From Apoderus coryli (Eukaryota > Arthropoda > Insecta > Coleoptera > Attelabidae): 64,000 nucleotides of DNA. The translations under genes were made by a program, and so were the position numbers. Shown here one piece after another: positions 12,168 to 25,024 of the stretch. The stretch lies in the NCBI GenBank assembly GCA_911728435.2, contig CAJVRQ020000074.1, positions 1 through 64,000 of the forward strand, read 5' to 3'. Below the pieces are notes generated by a model, which ran no database searches, was not told the DNA's origin, and saw only the letters and a program-made list of their open reading frames with translations. Every line of letters begins with the position of its first letter. Positions within the stretch are counted from its first letter, which is position 1.

Positions 12168-15100
12168 TTAATCTAATTTCTTTTCACTAATAAAATTTAC
12201 TTTTAAATTCTAAGTGAGAAAACAGTTTTTTGGGAGCCATTTGAAAAGTTTAATTCTAAATAACAAAATTTTCGTAACAAAACGCGCTAAATCGTTCTAA
12301 TTTGCTTTTTTATGCTTAATCTAATTTCTTTAGACTAATAAAATTTACTTTTAAATTCTAAGTGAGAAAACAGCTTTTTGGCAGCCATTTGAACGTTTAA
12401 TTCTAAATAACAAAATTTTAGTAACAAAACGCTCTAATACGTTCTAAATTGCTTTTTTATGCTTAATCTAATTTCTTTTCACTAATAAAATTTACTTTTA
12501 AATTCTAAGTGAGAAAACAGATTTTTGGGAGCCATTTGAAAAGTTTAATTCTAAATAACAAAATTTTAGTAACAAAACGCGCTAAATCGTTCTAATTTGC
12601 TTTTTTATGCTTAATCTAATTTCTTTTGACCAATAAAATTTACTTTTAAATTCTAAGTGAGAAAACAGCTTTTTGGGAGCCATTTGAAAAGTTTAATTCT
12701 AAATAACAAAATTTTAGTAACAAAACGCTCTAATTCGTTCTAATTTGCTTTTTTATGCTTAATCTAATTTCTTTTGACTAATAAAATTTACTTTTATATT
12801 CTAAGTGAGAAAACAGCTTTTTGGGAGCCATTTGAAAAGTTTAATTCTAAATAACAAAATTTTAGTAACAAAACGCTCTAATTCGTTCTAATTTGCTTTT
12901 TTATGCTTAATCTAATTTCTTTAAACTAATAAAATTTACTTTTAAATTCTAAGTGAGAAAACAGCTTTTTGGGAGCCATTTGAAAAGTTTAATTCTAATT
13001 AACAAAATTTTAGTAACAAAACGCTCTAATTCGTTCTAATTTGCTTTTTTATGCTTAATCTAATTTCTTTTGACTAATAAAATTTACTTTTATATTCTAA
13101 GTGAGAAAACAGCTTTTTGGGAGCCATTTGAAAAGTTTAATTCTAAATAACAAAATTTTAGTAACAAAACGCGCTAAATCGTTCTAATTTGCTTTTTTAT
13201 GCTTAATCTAATTTCTTTTGACTAATAAAATTTACTTTATATTCTAAGTGAGAAAACAGCTTTTTGGGCGCCATTTGAAAAGTTTAATTCTAAATAACAA
13301 AATTTTAGTAACAAAACGCTCTAATTGGTTCTAATTTGCTTTTTTATGCTTAATCTAATTTCTTTTGACTAATAAAATTTACTTTTAAATTCTAAGTGAG
13401 AAAACAGCTTTTTGGGAGCCATTTGAATAGTTTAATTCTAATTAACAAAATTTTAGTAACAAAACGCTCTAATTCGTTCTAATTTGCTTTTTTATGGTTA
13501 ATCTAATTTCTTTTGACTAATAAAATTTACTTTTAAATTCTAAGTGAGAAAACAGCTTTTTGGGAGCCATTTGAAAAGTTCAATTCTAAATAACAAAATT
13601 TTAGTAACAAAACGCGCTAAATCGTTCTAATTTGCTTTTTTATGCTTAATCTAATTTCTTTTGACCAATAAAATTTACTTTTAAATTCTAAGTGAGAAAA
13701 CAGCTTTTTGGGAGCCATTTGAAAAGTTTAATTCTAAATAACAAAATTTTAGTAACAAAACGCGCTAAATCGTTTTAATTTGCTTTTTTATGCTTAATCT
13801 AATTTCTTTAGACTAATAAAATTTACTTTTAAATTCTAAGTGAGAAAACAGCTTTTTGGCAGCCATTTGAACGTTTAATTCTAAATAACAAAATTTTAGT
13901 AACAAAACGCGCTAATTCGTTCTAAATTGCTTATTTACGCTTAATCTAACTTATTTTCACTAATAAAATTTACTTTTAAATTCTAAGTGAGAAAACAGCT
14001 TTTTGGGAGCCATTTGAAAAGTTTAATTCTAAATAACGAAATTTTAGTAACAAAACGCGCTAAATCGTTTTAATTTGCTTTTTTATGCTTAATCTAATTT
14101 CTTTTGACTAATAAAATTTACTTTTAAATTCTAAGTGAGAAAACAGCTTTTTGGGAGCCATTTGAAAAGTTTAATTCTAAATAACAAAATTTTAGTAACA
14201 AAACGCTCTAATTCGTTCTAATTTGCTTTTTTATGCTTAATCTAATTTCTTTAAACTAATAAAATTTACTTTTAAATTCTAAGTGAGAAAACAGCTTTTT
14301 GGGAGCCATTTGAAAAGTTTAATTCTAATTAACAAAATTTTAGTAACAAAACGCTCTAATTCGTTCTAATTTGCTTTTTTATGCTTAATCTAATTTCTTT
14401 TGACTAATAAAATTTACTTTTATATTCTAAGTGAGAAAACAGCTTTTTGGGAGCCATTTGAAAAGTTTAATTCTAAATAACAAAATTTTAGTAACAAAAC
14501 GCGCTAAATCGTTCTAATTTGCCTTTTTATGCTTAATCTAATTTCTTTTGACTAATAAAATTTACTTTATATTCTAAGTGAGAAAACAGCTTTTTGGGCG
14601 CCATTTGAAAAGTTTAATTCTAAATAACAAAATTTTAGTAACAAAACGCTCTAATTGGTTCTAATTTGCTTTTTTATGCTTAATCTAATTTCTTTTGACT
14701 AATAAAATTTACTTTTAAATTCTAAGTGAGAAAACAGCTTTTTGGGAGCCATTTGAAAAGTTTAATTCTAAATAACAAAATTTTAGTAACAAAACGCTCT
14801 AATTCGTTCTAATTTGCTTTTTTATGCTTAATCTAATTTCTTTAAACTAATAAAATTTACTTTTAAATTCTAAGTGAGAAAACAGCTTTTTGGGAGCCAT
14901 TTGAAAAGTTTAATTCTAAATAACAAAATTTTAGTAACAAAACGCGCTAAATCGTTCTAATTTGCTTTTTTATGCTTAATCTAATTTCTTTTGACTAATA
15001 AAATTTACTTTTAAATTCTAAGTGAGAAAACAGCTTTTTGGGCGCCATTTGAAAAGTTCAATTCTAAATAACAAAATTTTAGTAACAAAACGCGCTAAAT

Positions 15101-16895
15101 CGTTCTAATTTGCTTTTTTATGCTTAATCTAATTTTTTTTGACTAATAAAATTTACTTTTATATTCTAAGTGAGAAAACAGCTTTTTGGGCGCCATTTGA
15201 AAAGTTTAATTCTAAATAACAAAATTTTAGTAACAAAACGCTCTAATTGGTTCTAATTTGCTTTTTTATGCTTAATCTAATTTCTTTTGACTAATAAAAT
15301 TCACTTTTAAATTCTAAGTGAGAAAACAGCTTTTTGGGAGCCATTTGAAAAGTTCAATTCTAAATAACAAAATTTTAGTAACAAAACGCGCTAAATCGTT
15401 CTAATTTGCTTTTTTATGCTTAATCTAATTTCTTTAGACTAATAGAAATTACTTTTAATTTCTAAGTGAGAAAACAGCTTTTTGGGAGCCATTTGAAACG
15501 TTTAATTCTAAATAACAATATTTTAGTAACAAAACGCGCTAATTCGTTCTAAATTGCCTATTTACGCTTAATCTAACTTATTTTCACTAATAAAATTTAC
15601 TTTTAAATTCTAAGTGAGAAAACAGCTTCTTGGGAGCCATTTGAAAAGTTTAATTCTAAATAACAAAATTTTAGTAACAAAACGCGCTAAATCGTTCTAA
15701 TTTGCTTTTTTATGATCTAATTTCTTTTCACTAATAAAATTTACTTTTAAATTCTAAGTGAGAAAACAGATTTTTGGGAGCCATTTGAAAAGTTTAATTC
15801 TAAATAACAAAATTTTAGTAACAAAACGCGCTAAATCGTTCTAATTTGCTTTTTTATGCTTAATCTAATTTCTTTTGACCAATAAAATTTACTTTTAAAT
15901 TCTAAGTGAGAAAACAGCTTTTTGGGAGCCATTTGAAAAGTTTAATTCTAAATAACAAAATTTTAGTAACAAAACGCTCTAATTCGTTCTAATTTGCTTT
16001 TTTATGCTTAATCTAATTTCTTTTGACTAATAAAATTTACTTTTATATTCTAAGTGAGAAAACAGCTTTTTGGGAGCCATTTGAAAAGTTTAATTCTAAA
16101 TAACAAAATTTTAGTAACAAAACGCTCTAATTCGTTCTAATTTGCTTTTTTATGCTTAATCTAATTTCTTTAAACTAATAAAATTTACTTTTAAATTCTA
16201 AGTGAGAAAACACCTTTTTGGGAGCCATTTGAAAAGTTTAATTCTAATTAACAAAATTTTAGTAACAAAACGCTCTAATTCGTTCTAATTTGCTTTTTTA
16301 TGCTTAATCTAATTTCTTTTGACTAATAAAATTTACTTTTATATTCTAAGTGAGAAAACAGCTTTTTGGGAGCCATTTGAAAGGTTTAATTCTAATTAAC
16401 AAAATTTTAGTAACAAAACGCGCTAAATCGTTCTAATTTGCTTTTTTATGCTTAATCTAATTTCTTTTGACTAATAAAATTTACTTTTAAATTCTAAGTG
16501 AGAAAACAGCTTTTTGGGAGCCATTTGAAAAGTTTAATTCTAAATAACAAAATTTTAGTAACAAAACGCTCTAATTCGTTCTAATTTGCTTTTTTATGCT
16601 TAATCTAATTTCTTTTGACTAATAAAATTTACTTTTATATTCTAAGTGAGAAAACAGCTTTTTGGGAGCCATTTGAAAAGTTTAATTCTAAATAACAAAA
16701 TTTTAGTAACAAAACGCTCTAATTCGTTCTAATTTGCTTTTTTATGCTTAATCTAATTTCTTTTGACTAATAAAATTTACTTTTAAATTCTAAGTGAGAA
16801 AACAGCTTTTTGGGAGCCATTTGAAAAGTTTAATTCTAATTAACAAAATTTTAGTAACAAAACGCTCTAATACGTTCTAAATAGCTTTTTTATGC
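12168..16895 (+). repeat. Long irregular HOR unit, about 32 monomers
   Basis: It opens A-B-C-D-E-F-G-H'-K-L, as the unit at 4750 does. After V-L-M near 15.1-15.6 kb it switches through a hybrid N/C' monomer and a 4-bp deletion (15714) into C-D-E-F-G-U-E-I, a fragment of a 10-monomer unit. A private change, aaatagc, is near 16880. Confidence 0.77.
15568..15859 (+). repeat. N/C' hybrid joined to a C lacking its first bases
   Basis: The first monomer starts as N and ends as C' (cagcttcttggg). At 15714/15715 the sequence reads tatgatctaa, missing ctta of the usual tatgcttaatctaa, and continues as C (cagattttt). The 4-bp loss lies exactly at the change of HOR context. Confidence 0.87.
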
Positions 16896-18225
16896 TTAAT
16901 CTAATTTCTTTTCACTAATAAAATTTACTTTTAAATTCTAAGTGAGAAAACAGTTTTTTGGGAGCCATTTGAAAAGTTTAATTCTAAATAACAAAATTTT
17001 CGTAACAAAACGCGCTAAATCGTTCTAATTTGCTTTTTTATGCTTAATCTAATTTCTTTTGACTAATAAAATTTACTTTTAAATTCTAAGTGAGAAAACA
17101 GCTTTTTGGCAGCCATTTGAACGTTTAATTCTAAATAACAAAATTTTAGTAACAAAACGCTCTAATACGTTCTAAATTGCTTTTTTATGCTTAATCTAAT
17201 TTCTTTTCACTAATAAAATTTACTTTTAAATTCTAAGTGAGAAAACAGATTTTTGGGAGCCATTTGAAAAGTTTAATTCTAAATAACAAAATTTTAGTAA
17301 CAAAACGCGCTAAATCGTTCTAATTTGCTTTTTTATGCTTAATCTAATTTCTTTTGACCAATAAAATTTACTTTTAAATTCTAAGTGAGAAAACAGCTTT
17401 TTGGGAGCCATTTGAAAAGTTTAATTCTAAATAACAAAATTTTAGTAACAAAACGCTCTAATTCGTTCTAATTTGCTTTTTTATGCTTAATCTAATTTCT
17501 TTTGACTAATAAAATTTACTTTTATATTCTAAGTGAGAAAACAGCTTTTTGGGAGCCATTTGAAAAGTTTAATTCTAAATAACAAAATTTTAGTAACAAA
17601 ACGCTCTAATTCGTTCTAATTTGCTTTTTTATGCTTAATCTAATTTCTTTAAACTAATAAAATTTACTTTTAAATTCTAAGTGAGAAAACAGCTTTTTGG
17701 GAGCCATTTGAAAGGTTTAATTCTAATTAACAAAATTTTAGTAACAAAACGCTCTAATTCGTTCTAATTTGCTTTTTTATGCTTAATCTAATTTCTTTTG
17801 ACTAATAAAATTTACTTTTATATTCTAAGTGAGAAAACAGCTTTTTGGGAGCCATTTGAAAAGTTTAATTCTAAATAACAAAATTTTAGTAACAAAACGC
17901 GCTAAATCGTTCTAATTTGCTTTTTTATGCTTAATCTAATTTCTTTTGACTAATAAAATTTACTTTATATTCTAAGTGAGAAAACAGCTTTTTGGGAGCC
18001 ATTTGAAAAGTTTAATTCTAAATAACAAAATTTTAGTAACAAAACGCTCTAATTCGTTCTAATTTGCTTTTTTATGCTTAATCTAATTTCTTTTGACTAA
18101 TAAAATTTACTTTTAAATTCTAAGTGAGAAAACAGCTTTTTGGGAGCCATTTGAAAAGTTTAATTCTAATTAACAAAATTTTAGTAACAAAACGCTCTAA
18201 TACGTTCTAAATTGCTTTTTTATGC
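16896..18225 (+). repeat. 9-monomer HOR unit, 1330 bp
   Basis: It has the same order and length as 10838-12167. B has tttgact instead of tttagac, and F has gaaagg. Confidence 0.87.
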
Positions 18226-19703
18226 TTAATCTAATTTCTTTTCACTAATAAAATTTACTTTTAAATTCTAAGTGAGAAAACAGTTTTTTGGGAGCCATTT
18301 GAAAAGTTTAATTCTAAATAACAAAATTTTCGTAACAAAACGCGCTAAATCGTTCTAATTTGCTTTTTTATGCTTAATCTAATTTCTTTAGACTAATAAA
18401 ATTTACTTTTAAATTCTAAGTGAGAAAACAGCTTTTTGGCAGCCATTTGAACGTTTAATTCTAAATAACAAAATTTTAGTAACAAAACGCTCTAATACGT
18501 TCTAAATTGCTTTTTTATGCTTAATCTAATTTCTTTTCACTAATAAAATTTACTTTTAAATTCTAAGTGAGAAAACAGATTTTTGGGAGCCATTTGAAAA
18601 GTTTAATTCTAAATAACAAAATTTTAGTAACAAAACGCGCTAAATCGTTCTAATTTGCTTTTTTATGCTTAATCTAATTTCTTTTGACCAATAAAATTTA
18701 CTTTTAAATTCTAAGTGAGAAAACAGCTTTTTGGGAGCCATTTGAAAAGTTTAATTCTAAATAACAAAATTTTAGTAACAAAACGCTCTAATTCGTTTTA
18801 ATTTGCTTTTTTATGCTTAATCTAATTTCTTTTGACTAATAAAATTTACTTTTATATTCTAAGTGAGAAAACAGCTTTTTGGGAGCCATTTGAAAAGTTT
18901 AATTCTAAATAACAAAATTTTAGTAACAAAACGCTCTAATTCGTTCTAATTTGCTTTTTTATGCTTAATCTAATTTCTTTAAACTAATAAAATTTACTTT
19001 TAAATTCTAAGTGAGAAAACAGCTTTTTGGGAGCCATTTGAAAAGTTTAATTCTAATTAACAAAATTTTAGTAACAAAACGCTCTAATTCGTTCTAATTT
19101 GCTTTTTTATGCTTAATCTAATTTCTTTTGACTAATAAAATTTACTTTTATATTCTAAGTGAGAAAACAGCTTTTTGGGAGCCATTTGAAAAGTTTAATT
19201 CTAAATAACAAAATTTTAGTAACAAAACGCGCTAAATCGTTCTAATTTGCTTTTTTATGCTTAATCTAATTTCTTTTGACTAATAAAATTTACTTTATAT
19301 TCTAAGTGAGAAAACAGCTTTTTGGGCGCCATTTGAAAAGTTTAATTCTAAATAACAAAATTTTAGTAACAAAACGCTCTAATTGGTTCTAATTTGCTTT
19401 TTTATGCTTAATCTAATTTCTTTTGACTAATAAAATTTACTTTTATATTCTAAGTGAGAAAACAGCTTTTTGGGAGCCATTTGAAAAGTTTAATTCTAAA
19501 TAACAAAATTTTAGTAACAAAACGCTCTAATTCGTTCTAATTTGCTTTTTTATGCTTAATCTAATTTCTTTTGACTAATAAAATTTACTTTTAAATTCTA
19601 AGTGAGAAAACAGCTTTTTGGGAGCCATTTGAAAAGTTTAATTCTAATTAACAAAATTTTAGTAACAAAACGCTCTAATACGTTCTAAATTGCTTTTTTA
19701 TGC
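18226..19703 (+). repeat. 10-monomer HOR unit
   Basis: The order is A-B-C-D-E-F-G-H'-E-I. Relative to the 9-monomer unit it has an extra E, and H is replaced by H'. Confidence 0.85.
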
Positions 19704-22700
19704 TTAATCTAATTTCTTTTCACTAATAAAATTTACTTTTAAATTCTAAGTGAGAAAACAGTTTTTTGGGAGCCATTTGAAAAGTTTAATTCTAAATAAC
19801 AAAATTTTTCGTAACAAAACGCGCTAAATCGTTCTAATTTGCTTTTTTATGCTTAATCTAATTTCTTTAGACTAATAAAATTTACTTTTAAATTCTAAGT
19901 GAGAAAACAGCTTTTTGGCAGCCATTTGAACGTTTAATTCTAAATAACAAAATTTTAGTAACAAAACGCTCTAATACGTTCTAAATTGCTTTTTTATGCT
20001 TAATCTAATTTCTTTTCACTAATAAAATTTACTTTTAAATTCTAAGTGAGAAAACAGATTTTTGGGAGCCATTTGAAAAGTTTAATTCTAAATAACAAAA
20101 TTTTAGTAACAAAACGCGCTAAATCGTTCTAATTTGCTTTTTTATGCTTAATCTAATTTCTTTTGACCAATAAAATTTACTTTTAAATTCTAAGTGAGAA
20201 AACAGCTTTTTGGGAGCCATTTGAAAAGTTTAATTCTAAATAACAAAATTTTAGTAACAAAACGCTCTAATTCGTTCTAATTTGCTTTTTTATGCTTAAT
20301 CTAATTTCTTTTGACTAATAAAATTTACTTTTATATTCTAAGTGAGAAAACAGCTTTTTGGGAGCCATTTGAAAAGTTTAATTCTAAATAACAAAATTTT
20401 AGTAACAAAACGCTCTAATTCGTTCTAATTTGCTTTTTTATGCTTAATCTAATTTCTTTAAACTAATAAAATTTACTTTTAAATTCTAAGTGAGAAAACA
20501 GCTTTTTGGGAGCCATTTGAAAAGTTTAATTCTAATTAACAAAATTTTAGTAACAAAACGCTCTAATTCGTTCTAATTTGCTTTTTTATGCTTAATCTAA
20601 TTTCTTTTGACTAATAAAATTTACTTTTATATTCTAAGTGAGAAAACAGCTTTTTGGGAGCCATTTGAAAAGTTTAATTCTAAATAACAAAATTTTAGTA
20701 ACAAAACGCGCTAAATCGTTCTAATTTGCTTTTTTATGCTTAATCTAATTTCTTTTGACTAATAAAATTTACTTTATATTCTAAGTGAGAAAACAGCTTT
20801 TTGGGCGCCATTTGAAAAGTTTAATTCTAAATAACAAAATTTTAGTAACAAAACGCTCTAATTGGTTCTAATTTGCTTTTTTATGCTTAATCTAATTTCT
20901 TTTGACTAATAAAATTTACTTTTAAATTCTAAGTGAGAAAACAGCTTTTTGGGAGCCATTTGAATAGTTTAATTCTAATTAACAAAATTTTAGTAACAAA
21001 ACGCTCTAATTCGTTCTAATTTGCTTTTTTATGGTTAATCTAATTTCTTTTGACTAATAAAATTTACTTTTAAATTCTAAGTGAGAAAACAGCTTTTTGG
21101 GAGCCATTTGAAAAGTTCAATTCTAAATAACAAAATTTTAGTAACAAAACGCGCTAAATCGTTCTAATTTGCTTTTTTATGCTTAATCTAATTTCTTTTG
21201 ACCAATAAAATTTACTTTTAAATTCTAAGTGAGAAAACAGCTTTTTGGGAGCCATTTGAAAAGTTTAATTCTAAATAACAAAATTTTAGTAACAAAACGC
21301 GCTAAATCGTTCTAATTTGCTTTTTTATGCTTAATCTAATTTCTTTTGACCAATAAAATTTACTTTTAAATTCTAAGTGAGAAAACAGCTTTTTGGGAGC
21401 CATTTGAAACGTTTAATTCTAAATAACAATATTTTAGTAACAAAACGCGCTAATTCGTTCTAAATTGCCTATTTACGCTTAATCTAACTTATTTTCACTA
21501 ATAAAATTTACTTTTAAATTCTAAGTGAGGAAACAGCTTTTTGGGAGCCATTTGAAACGTTTAATTCTAAATAACAAAATTTTAGTAACAAAACGCACTA
21601 ATTCGTTCTAAATTGCTTATTTACGCTTAATCTAACTTATTTTCACTAATAAAATTTACTTTTAAATTCTAAGTGAGAAAACAGCTTTTTGGGAGCCATT
21701 TGAAAGTTTTATTCTAAATAACAAAATTTTATTAACAAAACGCGCTAAATCGTTCTAATTTGCTTTTTTATGCTTAATCTAATTTCTTTTGACTAATAAA
21801 ATTTACTTTTAAATTCTAAGTGAGAAAACAGCTTTTTGGGAGCCATTTGAAAAGTTTAATTCTAAATAACAAAATTTTAGTAACAAAACGCGCTAAATCG
21901 TTTTAATTTGCTTTTTTATGCTTAATCTAATTTCTTTAAACTAATAAAATTTACTTTTAAATTCTAAGTGAGAAAACAGCTTTTTGGGAGCCATTTGAAA
22001 AGTTTAATTCTAATTAACAAAATTTTAGTAACAAAACGCTCTAATTCGTTCTAATTTGCTTTTTTATGCTTAATCTAATTTCTTTTGACTAATAAAATTT
22101 ACTTTTATATTCTAAGTGAGAAAACAGCTTTTTGGGAGCCATTTGAAAAGTTTAATTCTAAATAACAAAATTTTAGTAACAAAACGCGCTAAATCGTTCT
22201 AATTTGCTTTTTTATGCTTAATCTAATTTCTTTTGACTAATAAAATTTACTTTATATTCTAAGTGAGAAAACAGCTTTTTGGGCGCCATTTGAAAAGTTT
22301 AATTCTAAATAACAAAATTTTAGTAACAAAACGCTCTAATTGGTTCTAATTTGCTTTTTTATGCTTAATCTAATTTCTTTTGACTAATAAAATTTACTTT
22401 TAAATTCTAAGTGAGAAAACAGCTTTTTGGGAGCCATTTGAAAAGTTTAATTCTAAATAACAAAATTTTAGTAACAAAACGCTCTAATTCGTTCTAATTT
22501 GCTTTTTTATGCTTAATCTAATTTCTTTAAACTAATAAAATTTACTTTTAAATTCTAAGTGAGAAAACAGCTTTTTGGGAGCCATTTGAAAAGTTTAATT
22601 CTAAATAACAAAATTTTAGTAACAAAACGCGCTAAATCGTTCTAATTTGCTTTTTTATGCTTAATCTAATTTCTTTTGACTAATAAAATTTACTTTATAT

Positions 22701-25024
22701 TCTAAGTGAGAAAACAGCTTTTTGGGCGCCATTTGAAAAGTTTAATTCTAAATAACAAAATTTTAGTAACAAAACGCTCTAATTGGTTCTAATTTGCTTT
22801 TTTATGCTTAATCTAATTTCTTTTGACTAATAAAATTTACTTTTAAATTCTAAGTGAGAAAACAGCTTTTTGGGAGCCATTTGAATAGTTTAATTCTAAT
22901 TAACAAAATTTTAGTAACAAAACGCTCTAATTCGTTCTAATTTGCTTTTTTATGGTTAATCTAATTTCTTTTGACTAATAAAATTTACTTTTAAATTCTA
23001 AGTGAGAAAACAGCTTTTTGGGAGCCATTTGAAAAGTTCAATTCTAAATAACAAAATTTTAGTAACAAAACGCGCTAAATCGTTCTAATTTGCTTTTTTA
23101 TGCTTAATCTAATTTTTTTTGACTAATAAAATTTACTTTTATATTCTAAGTGAGAAAACAGCTTTTTGGGCGCCATTTGAAAAGTTTAATTCTAAATAAC
23201 AAAATTTTAGTAACAAAACGCTCTAATTGGTTCTAATTTGCTTTTTTATGCTTAATCTAATTTCTTTTGACTAATAAAATTCACTTTTAAATTCTAAGTG
23301 AGAAAACAGCTTTTTGGGAGCCATTTGAAAAGTTCAATTCTAAATAACAAAATTTTAGTAACAAAACGCGCTAAATCGTTCTAATTTGCTTTTTTATGCT
23401 TAATCTAATTTCTTTAGACTAATAGAAATTACTTTTAATTTCTAAGTGAGAAAACAGCTTTTTGGGAGCCATTTGAAACGTTTAATTCTAAATAACAATA
23501 TTTTAGTAACAAAACGCGCTAATTCGTTCTAAATTGCCTATTTACGCTTAATCTAACTTATTTTCACTAATAAAATTTAATTTTAAATTCTAAGTGAGGA
23601 AACAGCTTTTTGGGAGCCATTTGAAACGTTTAATTCTAAATAACAAAATTTTAGTAACAAAACGCGCTAATTCGTTCTAAATTGCTTATTTACGCTTAAT
23701 CTAACTTATTTTCACTAATAAAATTTACTTTTAAATTCTAAGTGAGAAAACAGCTTTTTGGGAGCCATTTGAAAGTTTTATTCTAAATAACAAAATTTTA
23801 GTAACAAAACGCGCTAAATCGTTCTAATTTGCTTTTTTATGCTTAATCTAATTTCTTTTGACTAATAAAATTTACTTTTAAATTCTAAGTGAGAAAACAG
23901 CTTTTTGGGAGCCATTTGAAAAGTTTAATTCTAAATAACTAAATTTTAGTAACAAAACGCGCTAAATCGTTTTAATTTGCTTTTTTATGCTTAATCTAAT
24001 TTCTTTAGACTAATAAAATTTACTTTTAAATTCTAAGTGAGAAAACAGCTTTTTGGCAGCCATTTGAACGTTTAATTCTAAATAACAAAATTTTAGTAAC
24101 AAAACGCGCTAATTCGTTCTAAATTGCTTATTTACGCTTAATCTAACTTATTTTCACTAATAAAATTTACTTTTAAATTCTAAGTGAGAAAACAGCTTTT
24201 TGGGAGCCATTTGAAAAGTTTAATTCTAAATAACGAAATTTTAGTAACAAAACGCGCTAAATCGTTTTAATTTGCTTTTTTATGCTTAAACTAATTTCTT
24301 TAGACTAATAAAATTTACTTTTAAATTCTAAGTGAGAAAACAGCTTTTTGGCAGCCATTTGAACGTTTAATTCTAAATAACAAAATTTTAGTAACAAAAC
24401 ACTCTAATACGTTCTAAATTGCTTTTTTATGCTTAATCTAATTTCTTTTCACTAATAAAATTTACTTTTAAATTCTAAGTGAGAAAACAGCTTCTTGGGA
24501 GCCATTTGAAAAGTTTAATTCTAAATAACAAAATTTTAGTAACAAAACGCGCTAAATCGTTCTAATTTGCTTTTTTATGCTTAATCTAATTTCTTTTGAC
24601 CAATAAAATTTACTTTTAAATTCTAAGTGAGAAAACAGCTTTTTGGGAGCCATTTGAAAAGTTTAATTCTAAATAACAAAATTTTAGTAACAAAACGCTC
24701 TAATTCGTTCTAATTTGCTTTTTTATGCTTAATCTAATTTCTTTTGACTAATAAAATTTACTTTTATATTCTAAGTGAGAAAACAGCTTTTTGGGAGCCA
24801 TTTGAAAAGTTTAATTCTAAATAACAAAATTTTAGTAACAAAACGCTCTAATTCGTTCTAATTTGCTTTTTTATGCTTAATCTAATTTCTTTTGACTAAT
24901 AAAATTTACTTTTAAATTCTAAGTGAGAAAACAGCTTTTTGGGAGCCATTTGAAAAGTTTAATTCTAATTAACAAAATTTTAGTAACAAAACGCTCTAAT
25001 ACGTTCTAAATTGCTTTTTTATGC
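19704..25024 (+). repeat. Long irregular HOR unit, about 36 monomers
   Basis: It opens A-B-C-D-E-F-G-H'-K-L and closes O-B-C'-D-E-I. F-G-H' recurs internally, with V-L-M-N-N near 23.1-23.7 kb. It shares its beginning and end with 4750-9358 but carries extra internal blocks. Confidence 0.75.
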
